Assembly: GCA_038030265.1 (NCBI GenBank)
Contig: CM075941.1
Location: forward strand, 51,871,952 to 51,935,951
Length of the DNA stretch: 64,000 bases
Direction: 5' to 3'
From: Corythucha ciliata
Lineage: Eukaryota; Arthropoda; Insecta; Hemiptera; Tingidae
Shown: piece after piece, positions 54,690 through 64,000 of the stretch
How the letters are laid out: each line of letters begins with the position of its first letter
How positions within the stretch are numbered: position 1 is the first letter of the stretch
The notes under the pieces: generated by a model
What the model saw: only the letters and a program-made list of their open reading frames with translations
Told to the model about the DNA's origin: nothing
Database searches by the model: none
Made by a program: the position numbers and the translations under genes

Positions 54690-55944
54690 TAAAACCTCTA
54701 TTAGTAACCTCTAAGGCCTTTTCCTAATTTTAGCCATGGCCTTTTCCATATATTGTAGGAAAATTACCGCTATTTCCACAGTCTATCCGCTAAACAGCGC
54801 TTATGCCAAGTTTAAACTGCGAATTTCTCCATTTTAGCCGCGAATGAGTGCTTTTTGTCAACTTTAACAGCAAATTAGCGCTTTTCGCCGCAAATTAGCA
54901 ACTGATTAGCGGGGTAATCCCCCCCCAGCACCATAAAAACATAAATATGCGCTTTTCCCCAACTTTATCAGCAAAGTAGATTTGGTATCCTGTGAATCAG
55001 CGATATTTCTTCAACTTTCCTCGAGTTGGCGTTTTCCACAATTTTAGCTGCAAATTAACGATTTTTTCTAGCGGTTTACTCAGTATGAGCTGAAAATTAC
55101 TCAATATTGGCCGTAAAATTCTCGAAATGTTTACCACAAATCAGCATTTTTTGTTCACCGTAACGATACACTGCGGAATAGCGATTTCGTCTCAGTTTTA
55201 GCCGCGAATTTGCGAGTTTTTCACTCATAGCCATAAATTAGCGCTTTTTCTAAATTTTAGCCTCGAAGTCTCCCGAGGAAGCCGCGAATTAACGTATTTC
55301 CAATTTTTGACGCAAATTCAAATTTGTCTCAATTTTAGCCGTAAATCAGCGGTTTTTTGTAATTTTAGCAGTGCAGTAGCTATTTCTAGCCCGTGTATTA
55401 GCGATTTTTGTTCATTTTAGCCACGAATTGGCGTTTTCCGATATTTTTACTGGAAATCGGCAATTCTTCCATTTTTGACAGTGAATTAGCACTTTTTGTT
55501 TCAATTTAGGCTGAAAATTAACTTTTCTCTTTATTCTAGCCAGGATAATTACTGATTTTCTCTATATTAGCTGCTAATTGGAACGCATTTGTAATTTTTT
55601 TCAATTTTTATTATATGTAGATAGAATAGGGCTTCATCTCAGTTCTAGCCGTGAACCAGTGTTTTTTCTTTTACTTATAACCATGAATATGCCGTTTACC
55701 TCAATTTTAGCCACAAAGTTGTTGTCAGAAGGTGGAATTGGGAATTCCAACACACTTTATCCGCGATTATTTTCCTCAATTTCACCCGTAAATTCGCGTT
55801 TTTTTTCTACTTTAGCTGCTTTGAAGCGTTTCTATAATCTGTGAATTCGCGAATTACCTTAATTTTTCAGCCACGAATTCGTGATTTCCTCAAATTTTAG
55901 CCGGGAATAACACTATTTCCCAATTTGAGCTGAAAACGAGAATC
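54690..55944 (+). repeat. 30-bp minisatellite array, left part, hAT copy 2
   Basis: Unit by unit it is collinear with 18430-19680, with small indels such as an extra AGCTGCAAATTAACG-type unit near 55045. Collinearity shows the array moved with the element and was not amplified independently. Confidence 0.85.
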
Positions 55945-56485
55945 TTAACCCTTAGACCGGAATATCGGTCAAAATGACCGCTCAGTTTCTAGTTTGTCAC
56001 TGTAGTGGGGCTAGTGACGCTACGATTGGGGTGGGGGCTCATGACATCTTCAGTACCTTCCTTGCGTGCGGTAGGGTAGCCTCGGAAAGGGCATTCGGCT
56101 TTTGATTTCCAGGTGAGTACATTTTTTTCGTACTACTGGCAGTCAAAATGACCGGTATTCCTCTAAAGCATAATTCTCGGCCGGACAAAATGACGGTGTG
56201 TTCCGTGATAACGCTTTTTTCGCATACAGGCCAAACATTTCCGTGCGCTACCTGGTTCGCTTGCGTACCAAAACACTGGTTTTTCGAGTACGGTTATAAC
56301 TTTATTCAACTCCCACGTAAGTAAATATTTCGTTGCACGAGTATGCATTCTGCATATTTCATATCGCAGTGAAAGAGCGTGTGCTCTCCGTTATTTTTCT
56401 TTAGCGCCATTTCTGCGTATCCAGGTGTAATCGAAAAAATGATTCGGACAAAACTGCCGAATGTACGTCACGAAGGGCAAGGACC

Positions 56486-58849
56486 TTGGTGAGCCTGGCC
56501 TTATCGCAAGGATATAAAAGCGAGGCTTCCGATTCTGACATCGACTCCGATGACTCTTATGTTCCCGACAATGTGACATTACTTTCACCGACAAGAGATG
56601 ATATTTTTGATGAACGACCCGGACGTGACGAAATAGAAGACAAAGACTCTAGTCAATCGGAGTTAGACGAAAATATCCTGCTGGATGATCCCACAACTCT
56701 TTCTATTGCCACCGTTTATGAACCGTTAGACACACATCATGCATCAATACAACCGATGACGACCGGAAGCACTAATGAAGATGCTGATGAAGATGAGGAT
56801 GACGTCATTCGATCTGGACGGCGCAAGCGGAGAGCATGTATAGAATTGGACGAGGAAAGCGAGGAGTCGCAACCATTGATTTACTATGGAAAAAAGGTGT
56901 TTTTAATGGGCATCCGAGCCAGTGCGTTCTGTTACGCAAACTGCAAGCCGTAACGTAATCAAAGTTCGGTTACAAAAGCCAAGTGGACTGGCTTTGTTAC
57001 TTGGCCCCAGACCTACGGCTGAAGATGTTTGGCGTCTATTTATAACTCCAAGCATGGTCGATACCATTGTTACATTCATTAATGTCAAGCTGCGTGACAT
57101 GCGCCAAAAAATTGATAACCCGGAAGACTTGAGCTACAAAGATACGACAATAGATGAAATAGACGCTTTACTAGGAATCTTCGTATTTTGCTCGATTTTC
57201 AAGTCTTCACGCGAATCACTTTCATCATTATTTTCCACATCAATCTCTGGACGGCCAATATTCCGCGCTGTAATGTCTGAGAAACGCTGTTCAGTTCTTC
57301 TTAGGGCCCTTCGCTTCGACGACAGCTCCACACGGTCAGAAAGAGAGAAAGATGACAAGGCAGCGTGCATTTCAGATCTTTTCAACGAATTCATTTCCAA
57401 CTGCAAGACAAATTATTCCCCTGTCAGACATATATGACTGTCGATGAAACATCGGTACCGTCTCGTGGTAGAGTCAAATTTCTGGTTTACAACCCGAAGA
57501 AGCCGGCCAAGTACGGTATGAAGATTATGGGCGTGGCAGACGCACAAAACTCATACTTGTACAATGCGTACATATACTCTGGGAGAGGAAGTGATGGAGC
57601 CAACCTTTCCCCAGAAGAGAAAAAATTTCTGGTTCCGACCCAGGCAGTCGTTAGACTAACCAAAGATCTTTTCGGCTCTAAAAGAAACGTGACCGTAGAT
57701 AATTGGTTTGTGTCGGTCGAATTAGCGGAAGTGCTACTCAAAAATGGATTAACGATGGTCGGCACAATAAAAAGAAATAAACCACAAATCCCACCTGAAT
57801 TCCAAGCTCACAGGAGTAGAGAAGTGCCGTCGACCTTATACGGATTCACCAAGGACTTCACGTTGGTCTCTCATGTTCCGAAAAAAAATAAATCGGTAAT
57901 TCTCTTATCCTCGATTCACCATTCACTGACGAAAAGACCAATAAGCCGGAAATCATAAGTTTTTACAACGCCACGAAGAATGGTATTGACACTATGGACA
58001 TGAAATGCAGTAACTACAGCGCTAACCGCCGTACCAGGAGGTGGCCGCTCGCGATATTTTATGAAATGATAGCTATCGCAGGCTCAAACGGACACATACT
58101 TCACGAGTTGTTCCCTGGAAACAAAAAATGTCGAGATACTAGAGATGGGCGTTATCGTTATTTTTCGTAAACGTTAATTAACGTTCGTTGACGAAAAATA
58201 ACTGTTACGAAATAACCATTGAAAATTAACTGGTTGGTCTGTTTTGTTTCGTTCCCGCTAGGGACAACAGTTCTTCTCCCGCAACTGTTGAAAGTGTTAA
58301 CTCGTTGATAGATAACGCCATCTCCGAGCGTTGAGAAGAAACTGGTTGAATTGACCAGTTATTTTTCAACGGTTATTTTTTAACGTGATTAACTGGTCGT
58401 TAGTTTTTCTATTGTTAACTGTTGCGCCATAACAGTTAACCGTTATTTAACCCACCTCTACGAGATACCAGTTCGTCAGAGAAGTCGCGTTTGGCCTAAT
58501 ATACGAACACGTCCGAAAAAGATTATCGATCAGCAATTTGCCGAACGAACTAAGATCTCTTGTTTCTGAAGCAGCAGCTGAGGGAGCCACATTGCGCGAA
58601 GCTTCAGAACAGCGACTGAGCTCTAGTAGAATAAATTCAGATCCGGCCGTACCTTCATCGTCAAGGCGTCCTCCACAGAAACGTTCAAACGAACCTGTCC
58701 CACCTAGAAGCGACAAACTTGAAAAGAGGAGAACCTGCAGTATTTGTCCGGACAAGAAGACGAGAAAGGCGGGCTATTCATGCAGCAAGTGCGAGCAGCC
58801 CGTTTGTGCTGAATGCTCAAGAAAAATATGCACACGCTGTCATTTGTGA
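56486..58849 (+). pseudogene. piggyBac transposase, frameshifted and interrupted
   Basis: The acidic N-terminus (DSDIDSDDSYVPDN) starts at about 56486. After a frameshift near 56930 comes the dimerisation/DNA-binding region (WRLFITPSMVDTIVTF, IDEIDALLGIFVFCSIFKS). After another near 57435 comes the catalytic core. YMTVDETSVPSRGRVKFL holds the first Asp (about 57443) and VTVDNWFVSVEL the second (about 57698). NGIDTMDMKCSNY holds the third (about 57985), in yet another frame. A hAT MITE splits the gene at 58140. The C-terminal Cys-rich domain (CSICPDKK, YSCSKCEQPVCAECSRKICT) ends at 58849. All three Asp are retained at residue level. The enzyme family inserts at TTAA and excises without a footprint. 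Confidence 0.92.
58140..58460. mobile_element. 321-bp hAT MITE inside the piggyBac transposase
   Basis: The termini TAGAGATGGGC and (inward) TAGAGGTGGG form the TIR. CGAGATAC flanks both sides (58132-58139 and 58461-58468), an 8-bp duplication diagnostic for hAT. The interior is rich in AACGTTAATTAACGTT-type palindromes. A truncated relative lies at 2630-2857. It is not the source of the other frameshifts in the host gene. Confidence 0.92.
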
Positions 58850-59341
58850 TTTATGCTTTGATTTTTGTTTTTTATTTATTATATTTTTTTTTTTTGGCTC
58901 AAAAGTCTTAGTTCTATTCTTTGAAATTACGTTCCTGTATTTGGTGCTTGAATGTAACAGTAATTTTACGAAACTGAGTGTGATATTACTTGTCAAATAA
59001 TTTTGAGAAACTTTATGGTGTTCCTACATTATTTATTGTTCGAATGAAGAAGACTGAATAAAAGACTTACGTTTTCTGTTTATTTTGCTTGTACGGGAGT
59101 GAAAACCGAGGAACGAAGTTTAGTTTGGTCGCCATTCACGGGAAGCGCTAAATGTTTTTTAAATTACATTTTATAGATACCCCGCGGCCCTCCTCCAAAT
59201 AAATGTCAGTTGGGCGAATACGTTTGTGAAACTTTGCATATCCACTCCATTCACTCCAAGCTGACGCTATCACTTTTGAGACGTGTGTGAAGTAAAGCGA
59301 ATTTTTAATTATTTTTTTCGAATATATTGTCGTTCGGCAAA
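58850..59341. other. piggyBac 3' region, no gene
   Basis: This is AT-rich sequence downstream of the transposase stop. AATAAA at about 59055 could be its poly(A) signal. Confidence 0.45.
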
Positions 59342-59445
59342 ATGGGCCACGAAAAACGTATCGTTCCTGGATGTTCGTCGATGTATGAAGCTGGTGGCGT
59401 GATCGGTTTTTTTCGAATTCCTAAGGATGGCAGGTTCGCTGATTT
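59342..59445 (+). pseudogene. THAP-type zinc-finger first-exon-like fragment
   Basis: An ATG opens MGHEKRIVPGCSSMYEAGG and GFFRIPKDGR. This resembles the start of THAP domains, where C-x-VPGC-S-x-G-x-FF-x-P-KD is usual. The first Cys position appears replaced and the later C-x2-H pair is not found in frame. The match ends at GGATGGCAG/GTTCGC, which could be a splice donor. It might be a captured host exon or a relic of a P-element-like gene. Evidence is limited to about 30 residues. Confidence 0.4.
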
Positions 59446-59716
59446 TATTTTTCTAAAATTTAGACGACATCTAGATGGCAAGTTTGTGGTTTTACTAACG
59501 CGTACATTTATTTGTGTCTCTGAGAAGTCAAGTTTTAAAGAAATAAATGGGTATTCAAGCATAACTTTGGTTTTTCATTTATCTATTTCTGTGAATATTC
59601 AAGACTGGACTGGAAAATGTTCATCTCATACATTTTATTAGTGCATTTCATCATTTTTTAGGCGTTTTCCAGAAAAAAAAAAAAGTGGATGATTCAATTT
59701 GAACTTGAAACATCTG

Positions 59717-60812
59717 GGGCCCTATTCTTGAAATTGTGAGAATTTTGCAATACTGCTTTGAAGGCAATGTTGCTTTGAGAGAAGTGAAAGCAATGTTGTC
59801 TGGGATGCAGAGTGTTTCAGTGTTTCAAGAATACCATTTGTTAGCAATACTGGAATCGATGCAATAAAATAACCGCGGGGATTCCTTTCTGTTGTGAATT
59901 TTTTAAAAAAATCTCCAAAGCTAAAGCTATGTTTAGAAATTCTTTGTTAAAATGAGAGTTTTCGACTACACCAGCGGAGCTCATTATTGTCCATCTAAGC
60001 GCCCACATGGGGCAAAGATATCTCGTTGTCGACGTTGAATTAGCCCCTTTCGACGCCTAAAAAAAAACACCTATCGCTCGTGCCAGCGTATTTTTTCTCG
60101 GGGGCGAGACGTCTCCCACGTCGGCGCCAAATGTGAAAGGCCCCATAGAGTTCTATGTATTTTTACTGCAAGAGGCGACGCCGCACCTGGGCGACTTTTA
60201 TTTCCTAATGTGCAAGGGGCCTTAGGCTAGTCCCGGGATTCTGGTCGAAGAACACTGATGGACCTAAATTACATCCAATTTTATGCACAACGAGGACAAC
60301 TTTTAAACTTCGACTTCATTGCCCAACCCATCTGAGAAATGCTGGTGAGCGTAATTGTGGCGTGCAGCCCTTTCTTGCCTCCCCACGCATCTTACTGAGC
60401 GTTTCTCGTGGGTATGTCGCTGATTCAGCTAGGTCTCTTGCAACTCATTTTTCGAAGGACGATTAGACGAAATATTCGTTTTTCGAGGGATTCTCTTTTA
60501 TTTTTACAAACCGCACTCACCGAACAAGAAAGCTCAACTGTGAAAAATAAATTCCTTCTTGTAAAAAACAAAATGGAAACTCTCGGATTTGCCATGGCAA
60601 CAGAGAAGGCAATGTTACAATCGAAGCTTTGAAAATTGAAACACCTACAGGGGGTGTTTCCAAAAAACCACAGAAGGCATTACTGCTTTTGCAACATTGC
60701 GACCCAAAGCAGTAGTGCCAAATTCAAGAATACCGCTTCGCAGTGTTGCTTTCTGAAAAAGGCAATAACGCAATCGAAACTAGTGTTGCCAAGGCGTTCA
60801 AGAATAAGGCCC
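59717..60812. mobile_element. 1.1-kb TIR element, GGGCC-type ends, CTG target duplication
   Basis: The left terminus GGGCCCTATTCTTGAA is mirrored at the right (inward GGGCCTTATTCTTGAA). CTG flanks both ends (59714-59716 and 60813-60815). Both subterminal zones repeat words such as CAATGTTGCTTT in inverted form. No transposase is visible. A possible further insertion with GCCCCTT/AAGGGGC edges lies at about 60043-60221. It shares end design with 4007-4148 and 17540-17668. Confidence 0.75.
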
Positions 60813-60815
60813 CTG

Positions 60816-61680
60816 AATACGAAAGCGAAACTTAAGGGAGGTGGTAAAGGGGAATGGCGGAGGGGAATGGGGTTCAGAAGTTCCCCCCGTACGTCGCATG
60901 GTCCACCGAAGGTTCGGTCGCTATTTACTTGGATCGCCACCGTCACTCAAAATCGGCCTCACTTTTTCCCTATCGGGAAAGGACACGGCAGGTTATGATC
61001 GAGTTGGCATTGCATTCTTATCTATTTCTGGTTGCCCCGTTCATGTAAGTTCTACATTGGAAGCTTGCTGCAAATATTTTTTTTTTTTCAATATCTCAGT
61101 CTTGAGGGCATTGTAGGCATCAAAATTACGTAAAATGGAACTTAAGTCACTACGCTGGGGGATTATCGAAGGAAGGATCGCCGATATCTACAAAAAAAAA
61201 GGAAAATAAATCGGTGCCGGTCCTTGCTCGTGAGTATCCAATCTCTCAAAATTTGACATACTTATTTCAATCATAGTGTCCTTTCTAGTACAAAGATTCA
61301 TAGTGGCAATTCGACAGACGCCCGTCATTTCCCGGCGATTCGAGCTTGGATAATGTAAATTACCTCGTTGACATGGTGAGTGCATTCACACAAGAGGAGA
61401 GTTTCGTGATTTGAAATTACTTGAACCGCAACACGTCGGCAGAAGTGGCTTAGTTAGTACTTCGGGAGTTCGGAATGCCGGAGACAAGGGCTTTGTGATG
61501 ACAAGAGTGAGTTTTCCGTTGTTATTAAAAAAAAAGGCCAGTTCACAATTTATTATCGGTACGGGAACGTAAATGCGAATGGGTGACTATAGTCGGACCA
61601 GAGCAATCGTTTCATTTCAAACCCTTTCACGTTGCCATCCCGTCAATTTTGAAGTGGCTTAACTTTTAACTAGCGCGTTA
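60816..61680. other. No gene recognised
   Basis: This is piggyBac interior or nested sequence. Overlapping short frames on both strands lack motifs. T- and A-runs lie at about 61078-61088 and 61192-61200. Confidence 0.4.
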
Positions 61681-61850
61681 GGCTCGTTTCACATATACGA
61701 GGTTTCACGCGGCGTGGTTTTGGCTGCCGCGTAGTGACCACGTACACCTTTACACACGTGCGGTACGTATTACTTGGTTCGATGAGAAAGCGGCATTCAC
61801 GCGGATTACACGCGGGGGCCTCGTGAAACCGCGTTAGTGTGAAAAGAGCG
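61681..61850. mobile_element. 170-bp degenerate MITE, TTA/TTG flanks
   Basis: Left GGCTCGTTTCACATATACGA and right (inward CGCTCTTTTCACACTAACGC) form an imperfect TIR of about 32 bp that continues through GGTTTCACG. The flanks are TTA (61678-61680) and TTG (61851-61853), close to a Harbinger-type 3-bp duplication. Confidence 0.6.
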
Positions 61851-61853
61851 TTG

Positions 61854-62500
61854 GAAAATGCTTAACGTAGAATGTTCACGTGCTCCTTTTATAGCGCTGA
61901 AGAAGATTACTTAACCCTGATGCTTGGAAAAGAATCTGGAGAAGGATACACGGTCCTTTCCAGCCCTCGAGGAGTACCCAACAAACGTGTAGTTCACCGG
62001 CATTTCGTTTTTTTCGAATCGGTCGAATAAAACGCCATTTGTGTATTATAGAATAAAAAGAACACGTTTTGATGATTCTCTAGTCAAAATTCATTTTTCA
62101 AGTGACATAGGAACAAGACTTCTTGGCCGAGTGATGTGGGGAAAACACATTCTGTTCTGCCTCAGTGACTGAAAACCGGAAGAAACTATCACCGTCTGTG
62201 GATCAATTGCTTACAATAGACCTAAATTTCAGCTCATAAAACATAAGACAACTTTTGAAACGTTAAAATTAAGTGAATATAAATAAATCACTCAATACTG
62301 TAATAAATTTGGGGTAACCAGGAAAGGTAATATAACCCAACTCTTATCTCGTGTCCGTTCCCGATTCAGATTCTTCTCTATAGAGTATTAAACCGCTCCC
62401 TGTTTGCATATTTATATTACAGAGAAGAAATTGCCGTTTTACGAAGCATCAAAACAAGTAAAACCCACTTCGTGCAACGGGAAAGTATCAGTTTTCAAAC
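61854..62500. other. No gene recognised
   Basis: Right-hand interior of the piggyBac element. It is AT-rich and no motifs were seen. Confidence 0.4.
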
Positions 62501-62588
62501 ATAGCGGTCACTAAGACCGATGTTCCGAGTAAGAGGGGGTTTCGACATATTCCGGTCTAAGGGATAATTTATTTATGACAGGCTAACT

Positions 62589-62668
62589 CTGTGGTAAGAT
62601 GGCAAAAGGTGATAAGTCATATTATCATAAGACTTATCGACTTATAATCTTTTGCCATCTTACTACAG
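62589..62668. mobile_element. 80-bp foldback element with AACT target duplication
   Basis: CTGTGGTAAGATGGCAAAAG at the left is mirrored at the right (inward CTGTAGTAAGATGGCAAAAG), leaving a loop of only a few tens of bases. AACT flanks both ends (62585-62588 and 62669-62672). In the first hAT copy the same site reads GGCTAATTATAG without the insertion (about 19697-19708), which is an empty site. Confidence 0.85.
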
Positions 62669-62672
62669 AACT

Positions 62673-63600
62673 ATAGTGAATTTTTCAATATTAGCTGTTT
62701 TTTTTTTTTACACTTCAGTCCCACGTTGGCATTTTTCCTTCAATTTTTGCTATGGAATAGCGTTTATTGTTTAGTTTTAACCTCGAACAGAAGCTAAGCA
62801 TTTGCGTTTTGTCAATTTTTCAAGGTTTAGTGACTTTGTGGGTCGCGCTCTCTTCGGTATACGAAATAACGGCCAACGAGAAATTTAGAGATCTTTTTTT
62901 ACAACGACAATGAAAAATTGGGAAAATACGAACTCTCGATCAAACTGACTTATGTTGTTTTTTAACATAATATTTGTTATTTTTAAAAATAAAAATTGTG
63001 GTTTGTTAGCTGTTGGCACGCTACAGCTTTAACCAATTTTGGCCACGGGTTAGCGCTTTTAATCACTTTTAGCAGTGCAGTAGGGATTCTTTCGTTTGTT
63101 TGGCGATTTTCCTTCATTTCAGCCACGATTTAGCGTTTTCCTCATTTTCAGCTGCAGTTTAGCCATTCTTTAGCAGCCAATTAGCACTTTTTTCTCAGTT
63201 TGAGTTGAAAATTAGTGTTTTTCTTAAAGTTGGCCCCGCTATTATTATTTTTGTCAATTCTAGCTGCGTAGTTTTTTTTTAGGTTTTAGCCCGCGTGAGC
63301 AATTTTTTTCTACTGATTAGCGCTGTTTCTCAATTTGAGCCTCGATTCTTTCAGAAGCTAAACAGATTTTCGTTTTCTCAATTTCAGCCGCGAATTATTG
63401 ATTTTTCTTCATTTCAGCTGTGAAATAGCGTTTTCTGATAATTTTACAGCGAATCTGCACATTATCTATTCTCTTTTTTTTTATTAATAGGCGATTTTTC
63501 GCCATTTGAGTTGTGAATTTGCCATTTTGGTCCAGTTTAAACCCGAATCAGCGTTGTTTTTCGCAATAAATTGCCACAAGTTTTGTTTACTTGTACAGCT
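62673..63600 (+). repeat. 30-bp minisatellite array, right part, hAT copy 2
   Basis: Continues the array after the piggyBac and foldback insertions, collinear with about 19708-20330 of the first copy. Extra sequence at 62855-63165 includes additional array units (GCCACGGGTTAGCGCTTTT, GCCACGATTTAGCG) and about 180 bp of non-array sequence. Confidence 0.8.
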
Positions 63601-64000
63601 TTGTGTACTTGTAGGCTAGGGCTCTGTATGATCCATTTTTGTGCAAAGTTTCCATCCTCTAGCATCATTTTTGCGGCAGTTGTGCTAACAAGGAATTCGG
63701 AACTTCCACCTCCCACCATAACTACCCTTCCCTCTCCACTTTTTCGAAAAATGAAAACGTCAATCGAAGGCTGTTATAACACCGGGTTTTTGTGCCAAAT
63801 ATGGTGTCACTAACTTAGGTTATACTGGTGAATGGCGGCGAAGAAGTGGAAACCAAAGAACGTTGAAATTAAAAGTATTTGTATTTTCGTTGAGTGTGAA
63901 ATACAAAATACTTTTGAAAATGTATTTCAAATTTAAAGCCCAAAATACTTTCAAAAATGTATTTTAAATACAGAAATACAAATACTTTTCCAAAAGTATT

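Larger units (their letters stand above)
55949..62563 (+). mobile_element. 6.6-kb piggyBac element with nested insertions
   Basis: The 17-bp TIR CCCTTAGACCGGAATAT is perfect at both ends. The left flank is TTAA (55945-55948) and the right flank ATAA (62564-62567), one base off the canonical TTAA. The first hAT copy shows an unoccupied, similar T-rich site at about 19676-19690. Subterminal GGTCA and TGACCG words (near 55965, 56145 and 62500) repeat inside the ends. The plus-strand transposase occupies 56486-58849. The rest holds a THAP-like fragment and several short TIR elements. Confidence 0.92.
54266..64000. mobile_element. Second array-bearing hAT copy, interrupted, runs off the window
   Basis: It begins CAGGGGTGGGCAAAATAC and matches the 18021-20777 copy through the left subterminal region, the array and the right subterminal region. 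The window ends inside the right TATTTTAAATAC-rich end. Relative to the first copy it has gained a 6.6-kb piggyBac at 55949-62563 and an 80-bp foldback element at 62589-62668. It also has about 300 bp (62855-63165) that are either an insertion here or a deletion in the first copy. Its right TIR and target duplication lie beyond 64000. Confidence 0.9.

Noticed and set aside
60043..60221. Nested TIR element GCCCCTT...AAGGGGC
   Set aside because: Only 7 bp of inverse match and ambiguous flanks; mentioned within the host element but not called separately.
61078..61200. Candidate gene in frames 60636-61116
   Set aside because: Frames overlap on both strands, cross the edge of a TIR element at 60812, and show no motif.

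Overview
This window looks like a repeat-rich, AT-rich stretch of an invertebrate nuclear genome, most likely an insect or other arthropod. The evidence is the transposon mix: BEL/Pao, Ty3/gypsy and copia LTR elements, R1-like and RNase H-bearing LINEs, a Jockey/CR1-type LINE, piggyBac, a FLYWCH-bearing Mutator-like element (MULE), a ZMYM1-like hAT, and many short TIR elements. I see no convincing host protein gene, rRNA, tRNA or CRISPR array. Nearly every protein-like signal is a broken transposon gene.

Layout. 1-6.7 kb: short DNA transposons, an array-bearing candidate hAT, a LINE 3' fragment and a GC-rich unidentified block. 6.75-8.4 kb: decayed gypsy pol on the minus strand. 11.3-13.1 kb: R1-like LINE on the minus strand. 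15.6-21.0 kb: a copia element that lost its integrase, with three different short TIR elements in its RNase H/3' end and a 2757-bp non-autonomous hAT beside its 3' LTR. 21.1-22.5 kb: LINE ORF1 and endonuclease remnants. 25.6-30.6 kb: a complete gypsy element (two LTRs, PBS, PPT) whose gag-pol is one frame cut by five stop codons; it sits beside an older gypsy integrase scrap and a BEL/Pao gag. 32.0-34.4 kb: a minisatellite field.

34.4-42.7 kb: an RNase H-bearing LINE split by a duplicated LINE-hAT block. 43.0-45.8 kb: a 5'-truncated LINE inside the minisatellite. 46.2-51.6 kb: a MULE with 81-bp TIRs and a 9-bp target duplication, carrying a nested LINE with its own target duplication. 54.3 kb to the end: a second copy of the array-bearing hAT, opened by a 6.6-kb piggyBac, which itself carries a hAT MITE in its transposase, and also by an 80-bp foldback element.

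Nesting gives relative ages. The copia and the hAT host element are older than their insertions. The piggyBac came after the second hAT copy, and the 321-bp hAT MITE came after the piggyBac. The two hAT copies also supply an empty site for dating the 80-bp insertion and support a TTAA target for piggyBac.

A minisatellite with a unit of about 30 bp (blocks AATTTTAGCCG, CGAATTAGCG, CTTTTTCTC) recurs in at least six places in both orientations. At two loci it is clearly the cargo of a hAT element. No new cellular system could be demonstrated. The most distinctive items are the array-carrying hAT family, the intact-ended MULE, a MITE group with CWG target duplications, and the single-frame gypsy with a tRNA-Phe primer site. 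All alignments were made by eye; coordinates of decayed elements are approximate.
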